Shown: in pieces, positions 1 to 6,587 of the stretch
How the letters are laid out: each line of letters begins with the position of its first letter
How positions within the stretch are numbered: position 1 is the first letter of the stretch
From: JADDRA01 sp035553895
GTDB lineage: Bacteria; Actinomycetota; Acidimicrobiia; Acidimicrobiales; CADCSY01
DNA: 10,580 nucleotides
Reading direction: 5' to 3'
NCBI GenBank assembly: GCA_035553895.1
Contig: DATMJI010000173.1
Location: forward strand, 1-10,580
Position numbers and translations under genes: made by a program
The notes under the pieces: generated by a model
Databases searched by the model: none
What the model was told of the DNA's origin: nothing
The model's input: only the letters and a program-made list of their open reading frames with translations

Positions 1-365
1 CCGGCAGCCCGGGCCCGAGGGACGCTGACCTGGGGCCGGGACTGCTTGCGGGTGCGGGGGGCCTGCCAGAAAACCACCTCGCGGCCCCGGGCGGTGGTGA
101 AGACCAGCTGCGAGCGCTGCTCCCGGGCCCGATCGGCCACCACGTCGATGGCTGCCCCCCGCCGCTGGCAGGCCCGCAGGGGCACCCGCTCGACGACCTC
201 CGGCTCCACGGGCCACTCGTCGGCGGGCACCGGATGGCAGTACAGCGCCGCCGTCCGCGGCCAGGTCCCCTTGGTCCGGAAGATCAACCCGTCGCCCAGG
301 GGCAGGCGCAGGAGGTACGGCAGGCTGCTGAGGGCGTCGGGGTTGCGGGCGATCACCAGCTCCAC
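1..365 (-). CDS. Partial protein, probable ERCC4-domain family (N-terminal part)
   Basis: An open frame of 121 codons starts at GTG (363-365) and runs off the left edge. The product begins VELVIARNPDALSSLPYLLR and contains GTWPRTAALYCHPV, a basic CQRRGAAIDVV stretch near residue 70, and RGREVVFWQAPRTRKQ near residue 100. From memory this layout matches the N-terminal region of actinobacterial proteins annotated as ERCC4-domain (XPF-type nuclease fold), in which the nuclease motif follows at about residue 120. That motif would lie outside the window, so no catalytic residue can be seen. There is no signal peptide or membrane segment. The gene begins 41 bases after the permease stop on the same strand, so it may be co-transcribed with the exporter; a G-rich stretch some 17 bases upstream is a poor ribosome site. 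The family name is a recollection; that the frame codes is more certain, from the in-frame codon bias and protein-like composition. Confidence 0.6.
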   Translation of the reverse strand, partial: MELVIARNPDALSSLPYLLRLPLGDGLIFRTKGTWPRTAALYCHPVPADEWPVEPEVVERVPLRACQRRGAAIDVVADRAREQRSQLVFTTARGREVVFWQAPRTRKQSRPQVSVPRARAA

Positions 366-406
366 TGCACCAGTGTGACCTGACCCCCCGGCGCCTGCCG
401 CCCGCC

Positions 407-2065
407 TCACTGGCGGCGCAGGTCGCGCCGGGCGAACGTCTCCACGGCAAGGACGACCAGGCCGGCTGCCAGCGCCGCCAAGACGGCGCCATGGCCCCAG
501 GCCATGCCGTTGTTCAGGGGGTCGGACCCCAGGTAGTAGTGGAATGGGGACAGCTTGGCGTAGCCGGCCAGCCGGTCGCTGAGGGGGAGGAACCCCTGGG
601 CCAGCTGAAAGGCTAGGGCAGCGCCGATCGTGACGGAGGTGGCCAGCCCGGCCCTTCCGGTGGCGGCGCTGACGAGCAGGGCCAGACCGCCGAAGACCAA
701 CCCGAGCAGGGTGAGCAGCAGCGACGTGGCCGCCAGGTTGGCGATGCTGATGTCGAGGCCGGCCAGCAGCGATCCCGCCGCCGTCCCAGCGAAGGTGGCG
801 GCGCCGACCACCGCGGCATAGGCGGCCATGGCCCCGGCTCGGGACAGGACGACCCGTGACCGGCGCACGGGGTTGGCGAGCAGGAGCCCCAAGGTGCCAC
901 CAGATTCGTCCAGAGCGAGACCCCGGCCGCCGACGACGAGGGCGACGAGGATGACGGCGATTGGCGCCATGAGGGAGAACGTCTCGGCCTCGAACCATCC
1001 GGCCGGGGTACTGAGATCAGCACCACCGACGATGGCCAGCAATGCCTCGGGCAGGTCGGCGGAGAATTCGCTGAGGGAGTCGTCGATGAAGGAGTACACC
1101 GGCCCCATGAGCAGTCCCATGGTCGAGAACATGAGCCCGGCGACGATGAACAGCAGGCCCTGGTGCTCGGAGGCGGCCTTGATGCCGAGACCCGAGACCC
1201 TCGCGGATCCGGCGAGGCGATCGGCGACCTTGGCGGTGAGCGGGTTCGCTCGCAGGCGATCGGCGATGCTCTCGCCGGCGCTGCGCGTCCTCAGATCCCG
1301 CCGGTCGAAGCCGATGGCGGCAAGGGCGACCATCACCGCAGCACCCGAGAGCTGGACGGCCAGGTGGCCCCCGCTGACCCCATTGCGCAGCGGTTGACTC
1401 CCGTCGAAGTAGTGCCAGGGGACCACCTTGACGGCGCCTTGCAGGACGTCGATGAGCGGGAGCAGCCCGACGGCGACGAAGGACGCCACCATGGCTCCAC
1501 CAGCTGCCCCTGATGCGGCGACGGTGCTCCCCGTCCAGGATCCGATGGCCAGGGCGAGCATGCCCCACAGGAGGGCATTGGCCGCCAGGTGCAGCACCGT
1601 CGCCCCGATCTGGGTGCCCCCGACGTCGACGCCGAGCAGTTCCGGCGCCGCCAACCCACCGGCCCACACGATCAGGCTCATGGCGGCGACGAGCAGGACC
1701 AGCGAGGTGGCTTTGGACACCAGCACCCGGCGGCGGGACGAAGGGTTGGCCAACAAGATGCCGAGGGTGCCCGACCGCTCCTCCCCGGCGATGGCCCCGG
1801 AACCGATGGCGATGGCGAGTCCGGCGACGGCCAGCGATGCCATGGTCCCGAGCATCACGTTGTAGGTGAGGCTGGCCGCATCAGCGTCGGCGGGAATGCC
1901 CATGAGCACTCGCATGGCCTCGGGCAAGTCGGTGTAGAGCGAGAGGTCGATGTCCCGGTAGACGGCCATCCCACCCAGGGTGAAGAGGGCGATGGCGACC
2001 GATGCGATGGCGGCTCCGACCCAGCGGGTCCGCAGCTCCTTGACCACCAAGGGTGCCGACATCAC
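407..2065 (-). CDS. ABC-2 type exporter permease, internally duplicated
   Basis: This is an integral membrane protein of about 552 residues, the membrane subunit of the exporter whose ATPase is encoded just upstream. It has many hydrophobic segments and is clearly two fused, related halves. EERSGTLGILLANP (95-108) recurs as DESGGTLGLLLANP (386-399); VPWHYFDGSQPLRNG (215-229) recurs as SPFHYYLGSDPLNNG (506-520); and FDRRDLR (253-259) recurs as FARRDLR (544-550). Each half has roughly six transmembrane stretches, so one chain can do the work of an ABC-2 dimer. The start is either GTG at 2065 or ATG at 2062; both follow an AGGAGGT site (2072-2078) with 6 or 9 bases of spacing, and both overlap the ATPase stop. 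The substrate cannot be told from sequence; related systems export drugs, antibiotics or lipids. Confidence 0.9.
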   Translation of the reverse strand: MMSAPLVVKELRTRWVGAAIASVAIALFTLGGMAVYRDIDLSLYTDLPEAMRVLMGIPADADAASLTYNVMLGTMASLAVAGLAIAIGSGAIAGEERSGTLGILLANPSSRRRVLVSKATSLVLLVAAMSLIVWAGGLAAPELLGVDVGGTQIGATVLHLAANALLWGMLALAIGSWTGSTVAASGAAGGAMVASFVAVGLLPLIDVLQGAVKVVPWHYFDGSQPLRNGVSGGHLAVQLSGAAVMVALAAIGFDRRDLRTRSAGESIADRLRANPLTAKVADRLAGSARVSGLGIKAASEHQGLLFIVAGLMFSTMGLLMGPVYSFIDDSLSEFSADLPEALLAIVGGADLSTPAGWFEAETFSLMAPIAVILVALVVGGRGLALDESGGTLGLLLANPVRRSRVVLSRAGAMAAYAAVVGAATFAGTAAGSLLAGLDISIANLAATSLLLTLLGLVFGGLALLVSAATGRAGLATSVTIGAALAFQLAQGFLPLSDRLAGYAKLSPFHYYLGSDPLNNGMAWGHGAVLAALAAGLVVLAVETFARRDLRRQ

Positions 2066-2967
2066 CCCGAGACCTCCTCCCGGTAGTAGGCCAGGAAGAT
2101 CTCCTCCAGATCAGCCTCCTCGGTGGTGATGTCCACCACGGTGGCTGCACGGCTGGCGGCGTCCAGCAGCTCCTCCATGCGCCCGTCGAAGGAGAGGGTG
2201 GCGTGGCGGTCGTCAACCACGGCGTCGCGCACTCCAGTGACGTCGAGCAGCGCCGACGCTTCCACCGGGCGGTCGAACCACAGCTCGACCCGGCGGATGG
2301 CCTTGGATCGCAGGCTGGCCACACCCTCCACGGCAATGAGTGCACCCTGGCGGATGATGCCGACCCGGTTGGCCACACGCTGCACCTCAGAGAGGGTGTG
2401 GCTGGAGAGGAAGACGGTGCGCCCGTCAGCCGCCATCTCAGCCATCAGGGCCTGCAGCTCCCGCTGCATAAGTGGGTCCAGGCCCGTGCTCGGCTCGTCC
2501 ATGATGATCACGCGGGGACGGTTCATGAAGGCCTGGATGATGCCGACCTTCTGGCGGTTGCCTGTCGACAGGTCGCCTACCCGGCGGGACAGGTCGGTCT
2601 CGAACCGAGCAGCCAGTTCCTCGACGTAGCCCCAGTCGACACCGCCTCGCAGGTTGGCGAAGAGCCGGAGCGTGTCCCGCCCGGTGAGGTTGGGGTACAG
2701 GGCGAGGTCGCCGGGGAGGTAGCCGAGGTGCCGCCGGATCTCTACGGCGTCGTCGTGGACGTCGAGGCCGACGATGGTGGCCGAGCCCGCCGTCGGCCGG
2801 ATCTCGTCGAGCAGGGTGCGGATGGTCGTGGTCTTCCCCGCACCGTTGGGACCGAGGAAGCCGAAGATCTCGCCGGCCCGGACATCGAGGTCGAGGTCGA
2901 CCAGGGCCTGGAAGTCCCCGTAGTGCTTGGTGAGGCCTCGGGTGTGGATGACACCGTGTTCGCTCAT
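2062..2967 (-). CDS. ABC transporter ATP-binding protein (exporter type)
   Basis: This 301-residue cytoplasmic ATPase powers the permease encoded immediately downstream. All core motifs are present: Walker A GPNGAGKT (39-46), signature LSTGN (133-137), Walker B VIIMDE (153-158), D-loop TGLD (161-164) and the switch histidine in SSH (190). The Q-loop position reads LGYLPGD (81-87), with glycine where many ABC proteins have glutamine; I recall this from other exporter ATPases paired with ABC-2 permeases, so it is probably not a defect. Residues from about 200 on form a C-terminal accessory domain of the kind common in drug and lipid exporters. The stop overlaps the permease start (GTGATG at 2060-2065), which implies translational coupling and 1:1 supply. 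The ATG start has only a weak purine-rich site upstream (GAAG, 6 bases away). It lies 69 bases after the dehydrogenase stop, so it could be read from that gene or from its own promoter. Confidence 0.95.
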   Translation of the reverse strand: MSEHGVIHTRGLTKHYGDFQALVDLDLDVRAGEIFGFLGPNGAGKTTTIRTLLDEIRPTAGSATIVGLDVHDDAVEIRRHLGYLPGDLALYPNLTGRDTLRLFANLRGGVDWGYVEELAARFETDLSRRVGDLSTGNRQKVGIIQAFMNRPRVIIMDEPSTGLDPLMQRELQALMAEMAADGRTVFLSSHTLSEVQRVANRVGIIRQGALIAVEGVASLRSKAIRRVELWFDRPVEASALLDVTGVRDAVVDDRHATLSFDGRMEELLDAASRAATVVDITTEEADLEEIFLAYYREEVSG

Positions 2968-2991
2968 GGGATCTTCAAGGAGAACACGCTA

Positions 2992-3034
2992 GTCGGGCGA
3001 CACCCCATATTCCCTGGGCGGCTGTGCGCCCGAC
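2992..3034 (-). terminator. Weak inverted repeat after the dehydrogenase gene
   Basis: GTCGGGCG (2992-2999) and CGCCCGAC (3027-3034) form a perfect 8-base stem with a 27-base loop. It begins 3 bases past the dehydrogenase stop on the minus strand. There is no T-run after it, and the loop is long, so it is at best a weak or factor-dependent terminator. It is otherwise all that stands in the 69-base gap before the ATPase gene. Confidence 0.25.
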
Positions 3035-3036
3035 GT

Positions 3037-4218
3037 CTAGGGCCGGAACACCACCTTGACGGCACCGTCGGCCTTGGCCTGGAAGGTGGCGTAGGCCTCG
3101 GGTGCCTCGTCGAGAGGCAGGCGGTGGGTGGCCAGATCGGCGGTGCCCAGGGGATCGTCGTCGTCCTCGACCAGGGGCAGGATGTCGTCGATCCAGGCCT
3201 TGACGTTGGCCTGGCCCATGCGCAGGGTGATCTGCTTGTCGAACAGGGTCATCATCGGCATGGGGTCGACCATGCCGCCGTACACCCCGCTGATCGACAC
3301 CGTGCCCCCCCGGCGGACGACGTCGATGGCGTCGTGGAGCACCGAGAGCCGGTCGATGCCCACCCGCTCGGTCATGGGGGCAGCCAGGCGGGCGGGGAGG
3401 ATCCCCGCCGCCCGTTGCATCGCCGTGGCCACGGGTGCGCCGTGGGCCTCCATCCCTACGGCGTCGATCACGCTGTCGGGGCCCCGGCCCGAGGTCTTGT
3501 CCCGGATGGCCCCGACGGCGTCGCCGTCCCTGGCGTCGACGACCTCGACGCCGTGGCGAGCAGCCATGGCCAGCCGTTCGGGGACCCGGTCGACCCCGAC
3601 CACCAGCCCGGCACCCCGGTGCCCGGCGATGCGGGCGGCCATCTGGCCGATGGGGCCGAGCCCGAAGACGGCCAGCGACCCACCCTCGGGAACACCGGCG
3701 TACTCGACCGCCTGCCAGGCGGTGGGCAGGACGTCGGAGAGGTAGAGGTAGCGATCGTCGTCGGGACCCTCGGCCACCTTGATGGGGCCGAAGCCGGCGT
3801 GGGGCACCCGCAGGTACTCGGCCTGGCCGCCGGGGATGGCCCCGTAGAGGCGGGTGTAGCCGAACAGCGCCGCCCCCTTTCCCTGGTCCACCACCTGGGT
3901 GGTCTCGCACTGGGAGTAGAGCGACCGATCGCACATGAAGCACGAGCCGCAGGAGATGTTGAACGGCACCACCACCCGGTCACCGGGCCGGAGGTTGCCC
4001 ACCCCGCTCCCGACCTCCTCGACGATGCCCATGGGCTCGTGGCCGAGGATGTCCCCGGGAGACATGAACATGCCGAGCACCTCGTAGAGGTGGAGGTCCG
4101 AACCGCACAACCCGGAGCTGGTGATCCGTACGATGGCGTCGGTGGGGTCGACGATGCGGGGATCGGGCACCGACTCGACCCGCACGTCGCGCCGCCCCTG
4201 CCAGGTCACTGCCTTCAT
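3037..4218 (-). CDS. Zinc-dependent alcohol dehydrogenase, formaldehyde dehydrogenase-like
   Basis: This 393-residue medium-chain dehydrogenase should oxidise an alcohol or aldehyde adduct with NAD in the cytoplasm. Catalytic zinc ligands are C38 (GLCGSD), H60-E61 (LGHEP) and probably D162 (LSDVLPTAW). Four structural-zinc cysteines are at 90, 93, 96 and 104. The dinucleotide motif GLGPIG is at 186-191, and acidic D210 at the end of the next strand favours NAD over NADP. The C-terminal part (GGTVSISGVYGG, LRMGQANVKAW, THRLPLDEAPEAY) is typical of the glutathione-dependent formaldehyde dehydrogenase-like subgroup, and the length fits. The true substrate is not known; many members are not formaldehyde enzymes. 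ATG at 4218 follows a strong AAGGAGG site (about 4223-4229). The frame stays open far upstream through the epimerase, but this start is fixed by the ribosome site and the family N-terminus. A palindromic repeat lies directly upstream of the ribosome site. Confidence 0.92.
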   Translation of the reverse strand: MKAVTWQGRRDVRVESVPDPRIVDPTDAIVRITSSGLCGSDLHLYEVLGMFMSPGDILGHEPMGIVEEVGSGVGNLRPGDRVVVPFNISCGSCFMCDRSLYSQCETTQVVDQGKGAALFGYTRLYGAIPGGQAEYLRVPHAGFGPIKVAEGPDDDRYLYLSDVLPTAWQAVEYAGVPEGGSLAVFGLGPIGQMAARIAGHRGAGLVVGVDRVPERLAMAARHGVEVVDARDGDAVGAIRDKTSGRGPDSVIDAVGMEAHGAPVATAMQRAAGILPARLAAPMTERVGIDRLSVLHDAIDVVRRGGTVSISGVYGGMVDPMPMMTLFDKQITLRMGQANVKAWIDDILPLVEDDDDPLGTADLATHRLPLDEAPEAYATFQAKADGAVKVVFRP

Positions 4219-4237
4219 GCCCCCTCCTTCACTCTGC

Positions 4238-4287
4238 GTTCTCGGCGCGTTTTGCCCCCCTATTCGGGTGCCAAACGCGCCGAGAAC
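4238..4287. repeat. Palindromic intergenic repeat, copy 1
   Basis: GTTCTCGGCGCGTTT (4238-4252) pairs perfectly with AAACGCGCCGAGAAC (4273-4287) around a 20-base loop. The loop itself holds a C-run and CGGG, which could extend the fold. The last base of the right arm is part of the epimerase stop codon, and the left arm ends 8 bases from the dehydrogenase ribosome site. A second copy lies at 5075-5123 in the same orientation; over the aligned 49 bases (4239-4287) I count 40 identities, including the loop. The similarity continues for about nine bases to the right (TAGACAGGG against GAGAGAGGG). The shared loop and flank favour a dispersed repeat family over two independent terminators, but copy 1 alone could also act as a terminator or 5'-UTR hairpin. 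Confidence 0.85.
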
Positions 4288-4934
4288 TAGACAGGGCCGG
4301 CGTGGACCACCTGGAACACCAGGCGGGGATGGTGAGGCACGACGGGGATCAACGAGCGCCGCAGCAGGCGCATGGGCACGGCCCGACCGATGAAGTAGCG
4401 GTGAATCTCGGCCGCCGCCTGGCGCTGGAAGACCAGGGCGGTCCTCAGCCGCACCACCCGCAGTTCCCGGTGATCGGACTCGACCTGATCGAGCAGTGCC
4501 TCCACGGCGGACTTCTGGCGGGAGTAGAGGGAACCGTCGATGCCGGCCGTGGACCACGACTCGTCGACGGGACGGTCCTTGGGACCGTAGGAGTAGGTGC
4601 CGACCGACGAGGCGTAGACCAGCGCCGGCACCCGGTTGCGCACCACCGCCTCGGCCACCCGCCGGCTGCCCTCCTCGTTGACCCGGCGCAGGAAGGCCCG
4701 GTCCCGGTTGGGTTGGATCACCCAGGCCAGGTGGACCACAGCGTCGGCGCCGGCGAAGGAGGTGTCGAGGTCGCCGCCGGCCACGTCGACTGACTGCCAG
4801 GTCACACCGGGCTCCGTGGCCGCCGGCACCCGCCGGGCCAAGCCGACGACGTGGTCGATGCCGGGGTCGGCGCTCAGGCGGCGCATGACGCTGGTACCCA
4901 CGTTGCCGGTGGCGCCGGTCACCACCACCTTCAC
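4287..4934 (-). CDS. NAD-dependent epimerase/dehydratase-like SDR, 3'-truncated
   Basis: This 215-residue protein is an extended short-chain dehydrogenase/reductase of the nucleotide-sugar epimerase type. It shows the glycine-rich motif TGATGNVG near residue 7, VVHLAW near 66, the serine region YASSVGTYSYG near 110-120, and the catalytic YxxxK as YSRQK near 140. Family members usually run to about 300 residues or more. Here the match stops at LVFQVVHA, where relatives normally continue with a DDV-type motif and a substrate-binding C-terminal domain; instead GPV and a stop follow. The missing part cannot lie downstream, because the dehydrogenase starts only 68 bases later. The end coincides with palindromic repeat copy 1. 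The start is GTG at 4934, fixed by AGGAGGAGGGG (4943-4953) with 8 bases of spacing; an in-frame ATG at 5003 would add 23 residues unlike the family. It may be a decayed gene or a shortened enzyme. Confidence 0.8.
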   Translation of the reverse strand: MKVVVTGATGNVGTSVMRRLSADPGIDHVVGLARRVPAATEPGVTWQSVDVAGGDLDTSFAGADAVVHLAWVIQPNRDRAFLRRVNEEGSRRVAEAVVRNRVPALVYASSVGTYSYGPKDRPVDESWSTAGIDGSLYSRQKSAVEALLDQVESDHRELRVVRLRTALVFQRQAAAEIHRYFIGRAVPMRLLRRSLIPVVPHHPRLVFQVVHAGPV

Positions 4935-5072
4935 CAGCGCGACCCCTCCTCCTGACACGGCCCGGAGCGGAACCGGACCGATGATCCAAGCGGTCGCCGA
5001 CACCGATCCACGGTGGCGCAGTACCCACGGCGGCCTCCGCCCAGACCTCGGGCCGGGATCAGCCGGCCCGAC

Positions 5073-5124
5073 CGTTCTCGGCGCGGATCGTCCCCCTGAG
5101 CGGGTGCAAAGCGCGCCGAGAACG
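5073..5124. repeat. Palindromic intergenic repeat, copy 2
   Basis: CGTTCTCGGCGCG (5073-5085) pairs perfectly with CGCGCCGAGAACG (5112-5124) around a 26-base loop. It is aligned without gaps to copy 1 at 4239-4287 and shares 40 of 49 bases, including the CCCCCT and CGGGTGC parts of the loop. It lies between two divergent gene starts, so it is not placed to terminate either neighbour. That position argues for a repeat element or a protein-binding site rather than a terminator. Confidence 0.85.
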
Positions 5125-5146
5125 AGAGAGGGATGAGGCTGTCCGG

Positions 5147-5152
5147 TACCCT
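5147..5152 (+). promoter_or_regulatory. Candidate -10 element for a leaderless def transcript
   Basis: TACCCT matches the TAnnnT pattern common in actinobacterial promoters. It lies 8 bases before the def ATG, where a start site would fall at or next to the initiation codon. There is no purine-rich ribosome site before this ATG, which fits leaderless translation. No clear -35 was found, so this is an inference. Confidence 0.35.
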
Positions 5153-5160
5153 CGGCGCCG

Positions 5161-5703
5161 ATGGCTCCCTACGACATCCGCCTGGTGGGCGACCCCGTCC
5201 TCCGCCAGCCGGCCACCGAGGTCACCGAGATCGACGGCCGCCTGGCCAGTCTGGCCGAGGACATGATCACCACCATGTACGAGGCTCCCGGCATCGGCTT
5301 GGCCGCCCCCCAGGTTGGCGTCCAGAAGCGGATGTTCGTCTACGACATCCACGACGAGACGGGATCGCACGTCATCATCAACCCCGTCATCCGCGAGACC
5401 CGGGGCGAGTGGGTTTTCGAAGAGGGCTGCCTGTCGGTGCCCGATCTGTCCTGGGAGATCGTCCGTCCCGCCGAGGTCCATCTCAGCGCCGTCGATCTCG
5501 ACGGCAACGAGGTCAGCTTCGAAGCCAGCGAGCTCCTGGCCCGGATGTTCCTCCACGAGGTGGACCACCTCGACGGCGTGCTCCTGCTGGAGCGCCTCGA
5601 CCCCGATCAGGCGCGCCAGGCCAAACGCACCCTCCGGGACCGGGCCCTCGCCGCCGAGAGCGAGCCGCCCCGGCGGCGCCTGCGCCTTCCGGGCCGGGCT
5701 TAG
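5161..5703 (+). CDS. def: Peptide deformylase
   Basis: This 180-residue metalloenzyme removes the formyl group from the N-terminal methionine of nascent proteins at the ribosome. The three family motifs are present: GIGLAAPQVG (44-53), EEGCLSVP (87-94, metal ligand C90) and LHEVDH (131-136, ligands H132 and H136, catalytic E133). Motif three has leucine where the textbook form has glutamine (QHExDH); the metal and catalytic residues are intact, so activity is expected. Length is normal. The C-terminal tail after about residue 160 is basic and proline-rich. It is the first gene of the seven-gene plus-strand run and is paired with fmt, which adds the formyl group to the initiator tRNA; the stop is 5 bases from the fmt start. 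ATG 5161 gives the normal N-terminus (PYDIRLVGDPVLR) but lacks a ribosome site, so the mRNA may be leaderless. Confidence 0.97.
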   Translation: MAPYDIRLVGDPVLRQPATEVTEIDGRLASLAEDMITTMYEAPGIGLAAPQVGVQKRMFVYDIHDETGSHVIINPVIRETRGEWVFEEGCLSVPDLSWEIVRPAEVHLSAVDLDGNEVSFEASELLARMFLHEVDHLDGVLLLERLDPDQARQAKRTLRDRALAAESEPPRRRLRLPGRA

Positions 5704-5708
5704 GAGGC

Positions 5709-6587
5709 GTGGCGCCGCCCCGCCGGCTGGTCTACCTCGGCAGCCCCGAAGCCGCCGTTCCCCCCCTGCGGGCCCTGGTGGAGCACGGCTTCGAGATCGC
5801 CCGCGTGGTGTCCCGAGCCGACCGCCGGCGGGGGCGGGGAGGGGCCCTGGTCCCCACCCCGGTCAAAGCGGCCGCCATCGAGCTGGGCCTCGAGGTCTCC
5901 CACCGGGTCGACGACGTGCTCGAGGCGGGGGCCGATCTCGGCGTGGTCGTCGCCTACGGCGCCCTGGTGCGCCCCCACGTGCTGGCCGAGCTCGACTTCG
6001 TCAACCTCCATTTCTCCCTGCTCCCCCGCTGGCGGGGAGCGGCGCCGGTGGAGCGGGCCATCCTGGCCGGCGACGGGGAGACGGGCGTCTGCCTCATGGG
6101 CCTCGAGGAGGGCCTCGACACCGGCCCGGTGTACGCCTGCGAGCGGGTGGCCATCGGCGGCGAGGAGACGGCAGTCGAGCTCCGCCGCCGGCTGGTGGCG
6201 GCCGGCACCGAGCTCCTGGTGCGCAGCCTCACCACCGGTCTGGGCCCGCCCACCCCCCAGGCGGGGGAGGCGACCTACGCCGCCAAGCTCGACCGCTCCG
6301 AGCTGGCCCTGGACTGGAGCCAGCCCGCTCGCCAGCTCCACCGGGTGGTGCGGGTCGGCGGGGCCTGGACCTTCTTCCGGGGCCGGCGGCTGAAGGTGCT
6401 GGCCGCCCGGATGAGCACCGCGCCAGTACCGGGCGGCCCTCCGGGATCGCTCGACGGAACGTCGGTCGCCACCGGCGACGGTGCCCTGGAGTTGGTCGAG
6501 GTGCAGCCCGAGGGCAAGGGCCCCCAGCCGGCGGCGGCCTGGCGCCACGGTGCCCGCCCCGGCCCCGGCGAGCGGTTGGGAGCTTGA
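5709..6587 (+). CDS. fmt: Methionyl-tRNA formyltransferase
   Basis: This 292-residue enzyme transfers a formyl group from 10-formyltetrahydrofolate to Met-tRNA(fMet) for translation initiation. The N-terminal Rossmann-like domain starts RLVYLGSPEAAVPPL. The formyltransferase core has NLHFSLLPRWRGAAP with N99 and H101, and GLDTGPVY with D137, the expected catalytic Asn-His-Asp set. From about residue 205 comes the smaller tRNA-binding C-terminal domain (YAAKLDRSELALDW, VGGAWTFFRGRRLKVLAA). It is slightly shorter than the usual 310 or so. GTG 5709 is the best start available, but the AGGAGG at 5702-5707 is only one base before it, closer than ideal; the site overlaps the def stop, so re-initiation after def is likely. 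The 3' end overlaps the rsmB start. Confidence 0.96.
   Translation: MAPPRRLVYLGSPEAAVPPLRALVEHGFEIARVVSRADRRRGRGGALVPTPVKAAAIELGLEVSHRVDDVLEAGADLGVVVAYGALVRPHVLAELDFVNLHFSLLPRWRGAAPVERAILAGDGETGVCLMGLEEGLDTGPVYACERVAIGGEETAVELRRRLVAAGTELLVRSLTTGLGPPTPQAGEATYAAKLDRSELALDWSQPARQLHRVVRVGGAWTFFRGRRLKVLAARMSTAPVPGGPPGSLDGTSVATGDGALELVEVQPEGKGPQPAAAWRHGARPGPGERLGA

Larger units (their letters stand above)
4935..5160. promoter_or_regulatory. Divergent intergenic region
   Basis: These 226 bases separate the leftward epimerase from the rightward def operon and should hold promoters for both. I see the epimerase ribosome site, the second palindromic repeat and a candidate -10 for def. I could not identify a convincing -35/-10 pair for the leftward gene. 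The short open frame that begins at ATG 5131 or so does not look like a protein. Confidence 0.5.

Noticed and set aside
2053..4290. A long plus-strand open frame of 745 codons opposite the transporter and dehydrogenase genes
   Set aside because: It is antisense to two genes with clear catalytic motifs and reads as a repetitive GC-rich shadow without any recognisable domain.
4935..5003. ATG 5003 as the epimerase start
   Set aside because: The added 23 residues do not match the family, and a strong ribosome site stands 8 bases before GTG 4934.
4219..5028. Upstream extension of the dehydrogenase frame, giving a 663-residue protein
   Set aside because: It crosses the epimerase in another frame, has an arginine/glycine-rich composition, and a strong ribosome site plus the family N-terminus fix the start at 4218.
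5073..5124. Repeat copy 2 as a transcription terminator
   Set aside because: It lies upstream of both neighbouring genes, which diverge, and has no T-run on either side.
5133..5708. ATG 5133 as start of an extended fmt frame
   Set aside because: It overlaps all of def in another frame and gives a low-complexity product; Fmt similarity begins near 5724.
5315..6583. Upstream extension of the rsmB frame through def and fmt
   Set aside because: The translation is proline/arginine-rich shadow sequence; RsmB similarity begins only after the fmt stop.
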